64,000 bases of DNA, from the NCBI GenBank assembly GCA_000499405.2, contig HG738138.1, positions 8,182,888-8,246,887 of the forward strand, given 5' to 3'. The notes under the pieces are model-generated. The model saw only the letters and a program-made list of their open reading frames with translations. It was not told the DNA's origin and searched no databases. The DNA comes from Onchocerca volvulus (lineage: Eukaryota > Nematoda > Chromadorea > Rhabditida > Onchocercidae). The first letter of the stretch is position 1; every line of letters starts with the position of its first letter. This document shows positions 50,941 to 64,000 of the stretch, one piece after another. The translations under genes and the position numbers were made by a program.

Positions 50941-53900
50941 CATTTGTTAACCTCGTCCGTTCCTCAATGAACGTGTCATGTCTCGCCTGTCTTAAAATTT
51001 ATCAAATCGACAACCTCCTCTCCTCCTATTATCATCCTCTCCTTCCTGGATCCTGTTTTGGTTTCTCCGACAAATCGTCTCCCCTCCTCCCTTGCTTTGT
51101 TCATTCTCATAAAACATGTACAGATAGATATGTGAATGAAGGAATATACACACGAACTGCATTATTCCGTACATTTTCAAGGGACAGTTTTCGATTTTCG
51201 TCGTTAAATGCCAATTAATTCCAGTATACGACACTTTTTATACACACATCAACTTTTTTTCGAGTTAAAAAATTAAAATAATTAAAATTTATGGAGTCAT
51301 TTAGTACTTACTCTCTCCAACTCATTTATAGCTCAGATTTGAGAATCACCGACATTCTTCATTCAAGCAATAATGTCTTGTCCTTGGATATTCAATGAAT
51401 GCAGTTGAAAATAAGGACAAAATAAAATAAGTGGTGGGAACGAATAAAGGTTCGTAGTTTCTGGAACTAAAGATTGAAATTTCAAGAATTTTCAGGATAA
51501 AAAGGAAGAAAGGATCAATGTTTGGTATTGGAAATGACGAGATTTGTCGTCGAGATTTGTGATTCTGCGACAGTTCAAAATGAGTATTCTCCCATTTTGA
51601 ATAAACGATCTTTGACAAATGCAAATGCGATGATCGGTCGTCGATGTCCTCCCAGCTGTCCATGTCCACGCCCCTTGGTCTCTCCATCTTTCTTCATGCT
51701 TTCTAACGCATATCCGAGATGAATGGAGCGAACCTTTTAGCAGCATAATTTTACCCTCCACAGATAAACGCAATCCTTTCTCCCCAAGTTTACCTAAAAT
51801 TAATATCAGTTTAGTTGACCTGTTCACCTGTTTGTCTATTTAATAACTTGCACTGATACGGTTATAGAACTAAAATAAAATTTTCTAAAATAAGCACTCA
51901 AAACCATATGGTACAATTTAAATAGAACAAAATAGGCAAATTATAGAAGCATATTGCACTCACATGATAGAAAATTGAAAATGCATTAATACAGTCGGAA
52001 AGTATAATAATTCGTTAATAACTTCTCAGTTTGTAACTTCAAGCTATAATACTATTGTGTTTTTTAGGGTACAGCTCAAAACTTGAAATTCCTTTCTTCG
52101 AAATTTTGCTTGAGTGCCACATAAGCCAATATGCAAGTACAAGATATCGGGAACTAACTGTCACTGGTCATTCAAACATTAGTTATTTGATTTATTGCAT
52201 AGCTTTACCACCAATAAATAGAAAATATTGTATTTTGCGCTAAATACTGATGTTTTGAAAAAAGAAACAAGTAGATAGGAAAACCCAATTCATTTGACCT
52301 TTAACCCCAAACTCTTTTTTTCAATGCCACTCAATAGTAAATTGTGGAAAAAAAAAAAAAACGAATAATTACCAACATTTTGTGCTTATCTATTTTTCCT
52401 AACAAAATGATTAATGTCACCTGAAATACGAACTTCTTTCTTACATTCTTTTAATTTCCACTTGAAGATTCTTAAAATATACGACTTTCCTATGGTAGCC
52501 AATCACTTGCAGTCAAAACATAGCAATTAATTTAAACTTTCGACTTTCCATCATCCTTTTTCAAGAATGAAAGGAAGGAAAGAGGTATGAAAAACATATT
52601 CTAAGCAAATTTTCCCGACAAATTCGTACATTCTTATTTCAGGACTCAACCAGTCTCTAAATTCACTTCACACAACATGATCCCAATAAAAAAGATTGGC
52701 ATATTATTTTCTCAAAATAAGCATAATATTATTCATATCTGTCTTGGTTTACCCAGATTTGTTGATAATCGTAAGGAATAAGACAATGGAAATCATTTCT
52801 ATTTGGTTGACTTTGTTCGAATCTTAAATGTTTTTTTTTTTTGGTTTAGAACTAATAAAACAGTCTAAATTGTTGAAATTTTAAATTTGCTTCGCTGATT
52901 ATCTTACCGCTAGCTCTTATCGATTATTTAAGATGTTAATTTTTCTTTTTGTTGGTAAAAAGATGCGATAGACTTTTCGTCTCATCATATTGAATATAAA
53001 AAGCTTATGCACGCCAAAATTATTAAAATTTATGTCGTTGTTCAAGACGTTAGTCATGGATTAATTTAGAGAATATTTGGATGATAAAAATGGAGAAGCT
53101 ATTCTGCTCATTTTCGAAATTCCACATAATTTATTTATTTCATGAGAAATGTGACTTGAACATTTCATCGCAATGGTGAAACAACTTCGAAAGATAGAAG
53201 AATAAATGGACCAGGAACATCGCTATGTATTGGCTGAGTGATACCAAATTGTTCGAACAGTTTCTGCAGACAAATTGCTTTGATCCTTCAGAAGCCTTGA
53301 TATGATGACGTTCTATATTTTGCTGAAAATTATTTGTCAAGAATTATTTGCAATGTCAATAACGCAATTTTTAATTTAGGATTAGCTATAGCATAATACA
53401 CCAACTACAACAACTTTGAAACTGTTTGTAACGATTGCTTTCTGTTTTTAATTTCAACACAGATCATTGCATTTATTCTTAAGCTAGAAAATATTTCTTT
53501 TGAAAAGAGCGAAGAAGTGAAAAATTGTTCATTTGTTGGAACTTACATTTCAAAAACAAGGGACTATTCCGTTCATTTTTTCGGAACTGTTAATCAAAGG
53601 ATAAGTAATCACGGCAAAATCAATATAGGGTTTATGCCTGCCTCAATGATGGCTTCTTAAATGCTTTTAATGTATCAAACTCATTCAAGACCATAATGAA
53701 TTGTTAGTATTATTTTAATCCATTTTGTACTTTAAAAAACCTCCATTAGATCTTCTCAGAAAATGTTGAGAGGAATATTCTGTAGACTTTTTCAATTGGT
53801 AGGAAGTTTTGTTATTGTCATCAAATGATTGTCAAATGAAGTTATGGGATTGCAACTACAAATAACAGATCAGATAGAGAAGAAAGATTGCTATCATAAA

Positions 53901-55281
53901 TCAATGAGTTTTCGATTGGTTGAATTGAAAGAAAATAAGTGCATTGTTGATGCCAAAAATTCAAAAATTATTCCAACCAGTAAAATGAAAATAATTTTTG
54001 CTTCCTTCCCCCATAAATAGAAATGGATCTTGCAGTATCGATTTAATCGTCTAATTGTCATAAATTATGAAAAGTTGACGGATGCAGTGACATTTATCAT
54101 ATAATAATACTGAGAAAGTGGTTATTTATACTGTTATTGTTGTTTCATAATCTCTATGCAAGTGTTGCAGTAATTCCTATTTCTGCTTGTCATCAATACG
54201 ATCTCAAAATAATTCATTAATTTGGTGCTGACCAAAAATTAATTCAAATATCAATGCCACCTGCAATATACAAAATGGATGAATTTGATAAAGCTATCGA
54301 TAACAACAAATTTATTGAACAGAATGTTCTGATAAATAATATCAGAAGCCTTTTCAAAAGTTAGTATAGTTAGAAATTCTATTTAACTATTTCACTAAAC
54401 TATTTGGTGTATCACCACCAACATGTTCCGTTAGTTTCCAAAATACTGATGGTAATAAAGCGGTAAATGCTTTGAAAAGAGTCAGTAATGTTCCAACAAA
54501 TTAATAGTGCTGACTAGAATTCTTTAAACCTGACCAATTCTTTGTTCTTTTTTTTCACAGAAAATTCTTATAAGATGCTGTAACAATTTATTTCAGTCAT
54601 TATACTGTCTAGTAATGTTTTTGATTCTCAAGATTTTGAGCATAAATTCAACAGTTTTTCAAATTGCTTCTCAAATCTTCCGGTTTTCTCTCATTTCTTA
54701 TATAATGAATTCAATCAGTGATGGTTCTTAAAAGTTTATTTGAAGATTTAATAGAGAAGCTAAATACTGCCATACCATGGGAAATTTAAAGTCACTACGA
54801 AATTAGTACGTTATTAAATTGGAAGAAGACGCTCCAGTTTCATTAAATTTTGCTTACTTATCATTTTGGCTGACATAATCATACAATACTGTAGTAGTTG
54901 GGAAATTTCTAAAATTAGTTTTAAATGATGATATATCTGGAAATGGATTTTTTTTTTTCAAAGAAATTTTTAATTAGAAAAATTAAACCTTATTAGCCTA
55001 TAGATTCCAAATCACACCAATTCACCTAAATGTTCTGCCTTTCAGAAATTTACGGCACAATAATAGATGGGAACAAATTTTCTGTATTAAACACGTGAAT
55101 ATGTGTTGTACCCCCTGCCAGGTCAACAATTCAAAATGAACTTGAAACTGGACAAAACACAGCTAGTAGCCAAAACGTGATAAAAGCGAAAGGGCGGAAT
55201 GATACTTTTATGTAGACAAATGATGCTGAAAGAAGAAAACAATATGGGATATGGATCATAGAGATATTTGGCATCCCTTTA

Positions 55282-55417
55282 ATTAGACCTCAAACGCATA
55301 AAACTTATTTCTCCGGTGCAAGAAATGACTGACCCGAAATTGAAGGAAGAGTTGACGACGGGAGAAGGAGGAAACAGTTCCGAGGTCAGGGTTGGAGAGC
55401 TAGAATGCTTCACATGA
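55282..55417 (+). other. Short coding-like open frame, unassigned
   Basis: Forty-four codons open to TGA at 55415-55417, containing an ATG-started 30-residue acidic peptide (MTDPKLKEELTTGEGGNSSE at its start). GC content is higher than in the flanks. No splice partner or family recognised; it may be a short ORF in an untranslated region or chance. Confidence 0.15.
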
Positions 55418-58400
55418 ACGATTCACCGATTTCTGTTGTCGATGGTCAATTACTATTTCATTTGACACTTCAAAGCCTTGGAACCGTCTTTCAATTGATG
55501 TTATCAGCAACAACTTTCCTAGACTCTCTACGCAATATACTTTCATGTCCTTTACCGAAATGAAGCTTTTCTTCCATGACAATCCCGAAATTATGCAAAA
55601 ATAAATCATTCGGCAAGTTTACAAGTTCTTTTTTATCCCTTCTCAGTCAAAATTTTAAAGATTGGGCAAAGGATACAAATAAATGTGCCATTATAGTTTA
55701 AATGCACATTCAGAGAAAAGAATCGATCAGACTATGTTTTCAAGTTGTATATTTTTAATTTACTATTTTTTCAAGCAGAATTTTTCTTGTTTCTCATTGT
55801 AAATATCATACGATTACTTTGAAAAATACACAGACACCACCGAATAAATTATATTTTATTAAAAATCCTTCTGTCAAACAGCCATCCAAATAATATGTGA
55901 TGTCAGGTGAAATTTTTTGTTAGATTCACCAGAGACGAAATGAATAATTGGTTATTTAAAAATAGATTTTCTTGATATTTCTTGACACTCCCTGCTCCTT
56001 TATCCTGTAAATTAAAGCCATTCCCTTTTATCTTTTCACAAATAAGATAGAGAAAAAAAAAAATTATTTTAGCCATCAACCGGAATGAATTGTAAATCGC
56101 ACTTGTAGTGATAATATGACAACATCGATAAGCTGAGTATTAAAAAGAAGCATTTAATATTTTGAAGAAAAGCTTGCATAGGAAAGATTTCGATACTAAT
56201 CAGCGCTATAATAAGCAAAATTGAAAAAAAAAAAAAAAAAAAAAACTACTCACGATCAATAGTTGCTTCTACTTTAATCAAATCTAATTTCAAAAAAACA
56301 AAAAAAAAAAAACCTGTGCAATCATAAACATGATTGAAAAAGCAGAATTAAAAAAAATTCTTCCTATTAAAATGGTTTTTAGCCGATGAAATTTCTCATA
56401 TAAAGTTCCAAAGGTGCTGAAAATCCAGGAAACGTTTCCAAACCATTAATTTTTTTGAAAGCTTAAAGAATGCATATTTGTAATCAATTAATGCTCAATT
56501 AATTCTGCTATTAATGAAGAGTAAAATTTTAATCGATCGAACAAAACAGATTGTTGTCCTGAAAATCTGGACCAAAAATTTTTTTCCCAACAACGAACGT
56601 CCTGGATTTTTATAAGAACTGGTTTTCAAAATCCCATTCTTGTGGAAAGCTAAAATGGTATATAACAGATCAAGATCACTTAGGAATAATTTCTTCAACT
56701 TATTTATTTCGGGAATAATTTCTTCCTTCACTATTCGCGGCGGCAATTTTTAGTGGTTTTTGCTCAGTCTCTCCTGCAATCCTGCTCCATGCACAATGAT
56801 TCGAATTTCATGGTTCTTCAATGCTTTGCCACGCAAATATTTCGAATCAGAAATGTCCAATAGTCCTTTCCATAAATTACAATTTACAATTCGAATGTAA
56901 ACTTCATGGCAGTTTAGCATAATTAGAAATTTGGGAATATATTTGACATGATTTCTGAGTAACAACAGTCAGTCTAATCACTTCGGTGGTAGAGATAAAT
57001 CATTCTTCACCTACCTTTTGGTTTGGGTAACTTCCTTTACCTGGCTTTTTCAACATTTATCAGAACCTCGATCACTCCCATAACAAGCGAAGAATCCTCC
57101 TGCCGCTTTCAGGTATTCAGATTACACTGAAACCACGCCTTCCCTATTATAATCATTGTACTTCATCATAACTAAGCGCGGTTTAAATGTCAAGTTATAG
57201 CCATGTAAATAAATAAAACGCAGTTTGATTTTCAAGTACGCTCGTTCTATCAGGACCAGAGAAAACTCAGATAACGTGTTAACAGCTGAGTCTATATCGA
57301 GAATTCTGCATATTTCCAAGATTCTAGCAGACAAAATCAGTATCTCGAATCAAATAATTGCCAATCTCTATCCTTTAATATACATTGATATTAAATCATT
57401 TGAAAGAGAAAGTTCCACTGCAATGGTTCATAACTTTAGCAAAGCAAATGCCAGCTTTCGTTAATTCAGATTTATTAATAACTTTATAAAATGTTACATG
57501 GATATACCTAGGACAATAACATCAAGCTTTTTCTGAAATTAAACATGAATAAAAATTCAATGATGCATCTGAAAAACAGAAGATATGAATAACTGCTGTG
57601 AAATCCATATTAAATAATACATCTTGAGATTTGAAACTGTTCAAAATAAAACAGTGGTTCATTTGCAAAACGAAAATGGTGAACTCAAATTTCTGGAAAC
57701 AGATGATATCATTCAAAGATGTTAAATATAAAATATACACGCTACAACGAACAATAAAGCACAGAAGTCTTAAGTGAACTGAGTGAGGATGCAACTCAAG
57801 CAATATTTCGAGAACTGAAGGGCTCGAATTCAGAAAAAATAAAGAAACAAATAATAACTTATAATAAGTTTCATGTATATTTTCGTCACCTTCTAAAATT
57901 TGCGTTAATTTATGACCTCAGAGAAAAAATAATCGAAAATGAACTAAAATGCGACAAAGCATACCTGCACTAAAAAAACCTGGAAACAACTGTTCTGGAA
58001 TTCCAGTTTCAATTTCGAGATCATTAAAATTTTTTTCAGGCTTATTCATTTGCAAAGTTTTACAACTGGTTGAACAGTCAAACCGTAAAATTATCATACT
58101 AGTTAAACAAAATCAATTCGAGATAACGACTAATAATGACCGACTAATAATTATGAAAATTGCCAACAAGAAATGCCATAATAAAAAATATCCACAACCT
58201 TATGAGCAGAGAAAAATATCACACCCCACGATAACATAATAGAAAATGAGGCGAGATAAAATATAAAGTTCTGACTATGCTAGAAAGTGAATATACATAT
58301 TATCAAATTATTAAAACTGCAGCTTAATGCCGTATTTTTTTCGAAGGAAAAACGTGCCGCATTATAAAACTAAAAGAAATAAACAATCTACCTCCACCTA

Positions 58401-58945
58401 CTGAAGAAAAGATTCAAAGCATCCAAAAGTCACTTTTAATTACAATTATCTAAGCAAAATCTGGTATCAATAAGCATTTATATCCCACTATCTCCGACTC
58501 AAGACAAAACGTGACTCGAAGAGTACAGAAGAAATGATAGACTGGAATAAGTGAGGCTTTCGAAAGTCGATGATTCAAAAGTCTTCAACATCATCAACTG
58601 CATCATCCCACTTCATTGAGCCAGATAGTACAATAGAGATCCTGACTTGAAAAACTTTAACTTTTTCAGAGGTGTTAAATGCTCCAATTTGGCAGATAAA
58701 AACTTTCTAGCATTGTGAAAAAAATGAAATGAGACTTCGCATCTTAGATTAATCCTTTATGAAATCAAATAACATTTTATTAAAAAAGAAACGAAATAAA
58801 ACAACAAAACGGTTAGTGAGTTAAAAGTATTCACTGGACAACATTTGATAAAATGAAAAATGGTCACCAATATGGCATGCACTGTGTGAGATGTGTCGTC
58901 ATTTGGGTATCATTTTAACAGAATTAGTTCCCAGCTTTATGCAAG

Positions 58946-58951
58946 TTTATT
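58946..58951 (-). terminator. Poly(A) signal of the catenin gene
   Basis: AATAAA on the minus strand (TTTATT on plus), 27 bases after the TGA at 58978-58980. It supports the exon 58978-59055 as a genuine last exon. Confidence 0.6.
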
Positions 58952-58977
58952 CTTTTCAGCTGCTGCACATCTGTAAT

Positions 58978-61900
58978 TCATACCCAGCTGTCGCCACCCG
59001 TTGGGTCACAATGTTCACTGCGCTTATGTACCGAAGCATACAGTGGCTCGCCACCCTTAAAATTCTTATTTATCTAAGCATATTTTTATTCACACGGTAA
59101 AGATGATGGAAGTAATAATTAAAAAAGATAGTAAGAAAGTAAGATGTATTCAAGTAAATAAGTAAACAAATAAATAAAGGAATATATTCCAGAAAAAAGA
59201 TCAAAATTTTATCAATTTTAATTCAAATTAGTTATTTAATGATGCAGTTGACAATAAGAAATTTGCCAGCGTTTTGTCTTATCATCAAATTAAATGTCCA
59301 GGTATTATCGCAATAGCATAAGTTGAATAATTTTCAGATAATATTATTTCCTTGAAGAATAAACCTGGTGATGAGATCCAAATGAATGCATCCTGCTACT
59401 GCGACTTTGTAGAGAAAGATTTTGTAGATTTCTCTCAGGAGAACTTCTGCCATATGCAGAACCTTCTGGTGCACTGATCTGCAAAGGAGAAATCTTTATC
59501 GATATTAAAACAAGCCTGAATTATGTTTTACTTTTTGGATTTTTCTTTTTTTTTTCTTTTTTTCTTTGTTAATTTTGCCAAAATAACAGAAATTGGTTCA
59601 CAATATTCCAAGTATTCAAGAGAAGTTATGACCTCAGGAAATTATAAAGTCCCATATCCTGAAAAAAATCGTGTGAATCGTTAAATTAACATACCCTACT
59701 ATCCAATGTATTATATCGTCCAGTACCATATGTACTTGCATTGTCATCAAAATTTTCACTTTTTAAATGTGTTGGCCGCTCAGTGCCTTGCGATGATATT
59801 GGTCGAGAAAGTGTTGTTGCATCACGGGCACGAATTGTTGTTCCTGAATAGAAGTCTGATTCTTTCAAACCGTTCCGTTTAAAGCCATCATGAAGTTCCT
59901 TGTGTTGCCACATCAGATAAAGAACCTGTAAGACATCAGCAACCATTTCTGCTATATCCAATGCACCCAGTTAGTTGTAGTCTCTTCAACGTCTACTGTT
60001 TTACTCATATGCTAGATGTCGATTCAAAAGTCTATTCAGTTCAAGCTACATATCCATAAAAAAAGTGCGAAGAAGAGCTGACCAGCCGCATCTTGTAATG
60101 AATCGAAAAAAGCCAAAAATGATAAAATTAGGCAACCTGTGACGCATATTTGCAAATACGGGTACTGTATCTAGGATATGAACTGGCTAAATTTCGTAGT
60201 CGTTCAGTTCCTCCACATTCATGGATATTTCTGAAAAAACAATGCATACATGTAATACTAAAAAATCACGCTTACTTCGTTAAGTGAAAATTATATTTGA
60301 AATAAACTTCCTCAATACTTCAAAAATCTGACTGCGGGGAGTCCAGAGAGATCAGGAACCTTGTAAAGTCTGCAGAATGCTTGACAGTTTCAAATAATAT
60401 GCCCAAAATTGCTCCAATTGTTGCATCGCTCACATTTGGATCTCGAAATCGTTGATCAGCCAGAGGTAACTTTGCCACTAGATCTTTCATTGCATATTTG
60501 CCAATCAGTTCGCGATTTCGCTGCAACAGATGTATTTTCGCATTTGCAGTATATCAACAAAAATTTTCATATAGGGCTTAGCTGGAAATATTGATTAATG
60601 GCCTAGCAACAATAAATATTCTCAACCTTTGTAACAAAAATTTTTTGAAATTAGATGGATTTTAAAAACGCGCAAATAGTGACCTGATCAAGCGAAAGGT
60701 TTCGTAGTGCTGTTGTTACAGCGCGAACAACTTTATCGTCATTTAATCGCAATAGTTCCACAAGCACAGGCAAACCCTTTTCTGTGCGTATACAAGCTCT
60801 GACATTAACCGATGGTTCAAAGTGACATGCAGCAAGGTTCTGTATTGCACCAGCAGATGCCTGAGAAAATCATATTTACTAAGACTTCTTAATGAATATA
60901 AAATTTTTAAGATTTAATTGTAATCAAATTCGCAAAGTTCAAATAAATGTAAATAAGTACTGGGTAGAGAAGAGGTATAAAAATGATCTTTAAATTTGTG
61001 CTTATGAATATACTTCCAGAATTTCAGGGTTTGACGCTTCCTGTAACAACTTCAAATATAGTTTCACTAGTTGCGACTGCCACAACAATTCCGCTCCCTG
61101 CAAAGTTTTTTATTGGAATTTTATTCATTTAAAGACAACAAATGACAAATACAGATAAAATTCAAGAGGAAAGAAAAATAACGCTAATAGGTCCTTTATG
61201 TCACAAGGTACTTTTCTATAAGATACCTGTTCCACAAGTAATATAAAGTATCGTTCCATAACTAGGAAATCATACAAATTACCAAGGACATTGAAACAAA
61301 ATATAGAAAAAGCACCATCACACTTCTTGATCCATTCACTGCAGTACTTTGTGCAATTCTCTTCTTTTTATTAGATTCTTTCTTCTTGATTTTGGGACTT
61401 TCTGAAGGAGCCGATTTACTGCGTTCCCGTTGTGTAGCTTCAAAAACAGCTTTAGGATTGTAATTTTCATCCTTCACTTCTTGAATTCTGCAGAAATACA
61501 AACTGTCATTGTAATTTCCTTAGTGATAATGATTATTCAAGGCTTTACAGTAAAATAAAACATACCGGTAACTGAGATTACGTAAAGTGCACACAACATT
61601 TTCGACAGAACGGGTATCAATCTGATTCCTCAAAATTGCATAATGCAAATAGTGTATGAGACTTTCGATTAAACCAGGACACCCACGAAGTATTTTTCGG
61701 GCATTACAAGAAGCGGCCGAAACATTCCTGAAAATCCTGTTTTCTAATTCCAAATAATTATTGAAAATAACTATTTCATTATGAAAACGAGTGGAATCGT
61801 TAAAAAATCTTAACAAAGTGATGCTAAGAAGGACCCTTAAAATACTGGAAATTTGCCTTAAAACACCAGTTCCGTTTTTGAACATATTGATGCTATGTGA

Positions 61901-63934
61901 CATACTGAGTCCACTTTCCGCATTATTTCTAATCGATCCAGAACCAGGTACAACAATGCGTTGAGTTATTGATTCCGAAACTTGACTAAGTATTGCTGGT
62001 TTCAAGTCCTGCAAATTCATCATTCTCTTTACTTTCAGAAACTTTATATAAAATATACAGCAAAAATCTTTCTAAAAATCATAGTCAGTCAAAACACTTA
62101 CATCACAGCTCGAGAGATTCCACAGGGTAGCAGTGACTTCTTCCATCACTTGAGCATCGTGAGTCTGCCTTAACAGAGCCGCTAGAGCAACGATTCCACC
62201 TGCGCCATTAATAGCACGCTAATAAAGAAAATTTTCAACAAATTTGCAGGACTAGTGTCATGCTCATATTATTTATACACTTCCAGAAACTCTGATTCGT
62301 TCGTTGTAAATATCACTTTCTAGAAAACAGACTTACCTTATTTTCATCATTTTCCTTCCCGAACGACAGATTCTTCAAACAACCGCAAACATTTTTTTGT
62401 ATATCGGGTACATCGCTACTAAGTAAACGAACAAGTTTCGGAATTCCACCGAGTTCTCTGTAAATCAAACTGCTATTTCTACTTAATGCAAAACCATTGA
62501 TCATTTTCTTTAATGAATCAAGTAATTTCATGTAGAACTAGCAACAATCTTTCTAGAGAATGCAATACCTCGTTTCCTCTTTGATAGCATTATCATTAAA
62601 GGTCAAATGCTGCAAGTAGCCTGACGCATTGAGTTGTTCAACCTTATTTGCACTGTCTAAATATTCAATCACCTCTCTCAATGTTGGATCTCTCCAGTGC
62701 ACTGAAAGTTTCACAAAAACTACTATCATTTAGAAAGTATATTTCAGTATTCCAAGCCAAATATCTGTATTACGTATTGAAAAGCTAACAACCATCTCTT
62801 TCACGAAGAAATTTCTTATGTATTGGTGGTGGAGAATCATCACGATCAGGCAAAGGTGGCGATTCGCGTACAATTTCATCCTGAAGCAATGGAACGGCTC
62901 CATAAGTTTCTACGTAATTATCGTTTCCATCTAAAAATAAAATTGACTGAAAAAATCACAAAGCCGACCGACATTTTATTAAGATAACAATCCAATCTTC
63001 ATTTCCAGAAAAAAACTGCCAATAAAACAATTACTGTAAGATATTCCTATGTGTACTCCTGGAGAAGGATCTGAAGGAACTGAGTAGCCAACGGAATTGC
63101 ATGCTATAACACGAAACTGGTACTCATGACCAGGTATAAGATCACCAACTGCAAAAAATACTATAATATACAATTTTTTAAACGCGCGGCAACAGATCTC
63201 AAATTATAAAACAATTAACATTTCGAGATTTTAAATAACTATGTTTGACCAACTAATGAAATGCTGATTTGCAAACTGCTATTTGAATAATACTCATCAA
63301 TAGAATCGAATCGCATGTCAGCGTTCAGTAAAAATGTAAAGAAGTGAGAAGATAAAATCCTTGATTTGCATTCTTATTGCGCTACGACATATATTTCAAA
63401 GCAGGAAATATTTTTTTTTTCTTTGTATCTCAATATGCCAACAAGAGGACAAATCGTTAATAAAATAAGAAACCCCCAGAAATAATATATTTACGTTCCA
63501 AAATACCTGTCATTTTGCATGAGCGAATAAGTGTTTCATTAACCTTGTACCACGCAGCATCTTGTTGATGGTCTCGGAATTCAATATCATAGCCCTGGAT
63601 GGTTCAAGAATCAAAAATTATGCCTGAAGTTTGCCAAAAATGGAGAAAACAAAATCTTTCTTTTTCCCCTTGGTAATTGCTACTGTTGATAGCTTTACCT
63701 GTATCGGTAAAGAACTCGCAGCCGGAAACCAGCAAAGTGTTACACGATCGCCGCTGCCGAAGTCTACGTATTCCGGTGGTTGTGGTTTTGCCGGAACTCC
63801 ATGCAAGACTCCAGACTTGATGGATGGTCGCAGTTGAACAATATCAGAAACTGCTGAAGGTGTTGATATACTACCGTCACGAGCACGTGCGATTACGCGA
63901 AATTCGTACGTAGAATTTGGACGAAGACATTCCA
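58978..63934 (-). CDS. jac-1: p120/delta-catenin family protein JAC-1 (5' end outside window)
   Basis: Armadillo-repeat protein that binds the juxtamembrane tail of classical cadherin at adherens junctions. Exons in transcript order: 63934-63699, 63594-63507, 63148-63035, 62930-62793, 62701-62569, 62457-62337, 62218-62102, 62008-61857, 61727-61566, 61487-61322, 61097-61014, 60860-60684, 60520-60360, 60230-60137, 59925-59695, 59478-59365, 59055-58978. The first three give the end of one fibronectin III repeat and all of a second ([29 protein letters not shown]), as in nematode JAC-1. The arm repeats follow: [87 protein letters not shown], interrupted by a Lys-rich loop ([12 protein letters not shown]). 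The last exon ends D-S-W-V. Reading through the donor at 59364 instead ends the protein at 59344. The 61322 boundary could also be 61316, and the intron 61728-61856 has a GC donor. Confidence 0.92.
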
Positions 63935-64000
63935 CTGAAATTAATAGTAAAATATCTTATCTTGAGTTTCTTTATAAAAATCATTTCAGACTATCAACAC

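Larger units (their letters stand above)
43149..58977. other. Gene-free region upstream of elt-1, to the catenin 3' end
   Basis: Almost 16 kb with no supportable gene. It contains GC-richer islands (about 44800-45430, 48540-48830, 50480-51130, 51340-51730, 55280-55420) in which frames stay open on both strands at once, as expected of composition rather than coding. Other contents are microsatellites, an imperfect 100-bp duplication just upstream of elt-1, and a GATAAG cluster. The most likely role is elt-1 regulation plus long 5' untranslated DNA; a non-coding RNA cannot be ruled out. Confidence 0.5.

Noticed and set aside
51346..51827. Two overlapping minus-strand frames over 110 codons each
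   Set aside because: They overlap each other in different frames and a plus-strand frame; no homologous motif or splice signals to choose between them.
58891..59100. 69-residue plus-strand frame
   Set aside because: It is the antisense shadow of the DSWV exon of the catenin gene.
1..64000. tRNA, rRNA, CRISPR or bacterial/Wolbachia insert
   Set aside because: I saw no tRNA-like B-box in a cloverleaf context, no rRNA motifs, no regularly spaced repeats and no intron-less bacterial-type genes. A tRNAscan/Infernal run could still find something short.

Overview
The window is AT-rich nuclear DNA from a nematode. The evidence is many short introns with TTTTCAG-type 3' splice sites, long gene-poor stretches, and gene families best known from Caenorhabditis (two-finger ELT-1 GATA factor, HSP-25, and a JAC-1 p120-catenin with N-terminal fibronectin repeats). 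The AT-richness and sparse layout fit a filarial (Onchocercidae) worm, but this is inference and no species can be named. Exons were joined by hand from splice signals, reading phase and family conservation.

Layout. (1) 66-9737 (+): 3' part of a class C (mGlu/GABA-B-like) receptor with what looks like a tandem pair of Venus-flytrap modules before seven membrane helices. One intron holds two inverted-repeat elements and another holds a possible nested small coding unit. (2) 13265-14906 (-): small heat shock protein HSP-25. (3) 19016-21454 (-): Phafin, a PH plus FYVE endosomal adaptor. (4) 22670-28641 (+): beta'-COP of the COPI coat, divergent from Phafin across a 1.2 kb shared promoter region. 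(5) 36435-43148 (-): GATA factor ELT-1, with about 8 kb of gene-free DNA on its 3' side and about 16 kb on its 5' side. (6) 58978-63934 (-): 3' part of a JAC-1/delta-catenin gene, which runs off the right edge. A separate last exon gives it a C-terminal D-S-W-V PDZ ligand.

The genes do not form an operon or one pathway. beta'-COP and Phafin both serve membrane traffic and share a promoter region. ELT-1 and JAC-1 both act in epidermis in C. elegans but are far apart here. The long non-coding stretches hold foldback elements, microsatellites, GC-richer islands, and a GATAAG cluster upstream of elt-1 that could be autoregulatory.

I found no rRNA, tRNA, CRISPR array or bacterial-type operon. The best leads are the DSWV exon of the catenin, the tandem ligand-binding domains of the receptor, a GC-AG intron in the catenin, several perfect or near-perfect inverted repeats, and an exon-like open frame without a gene at 29285-29492.
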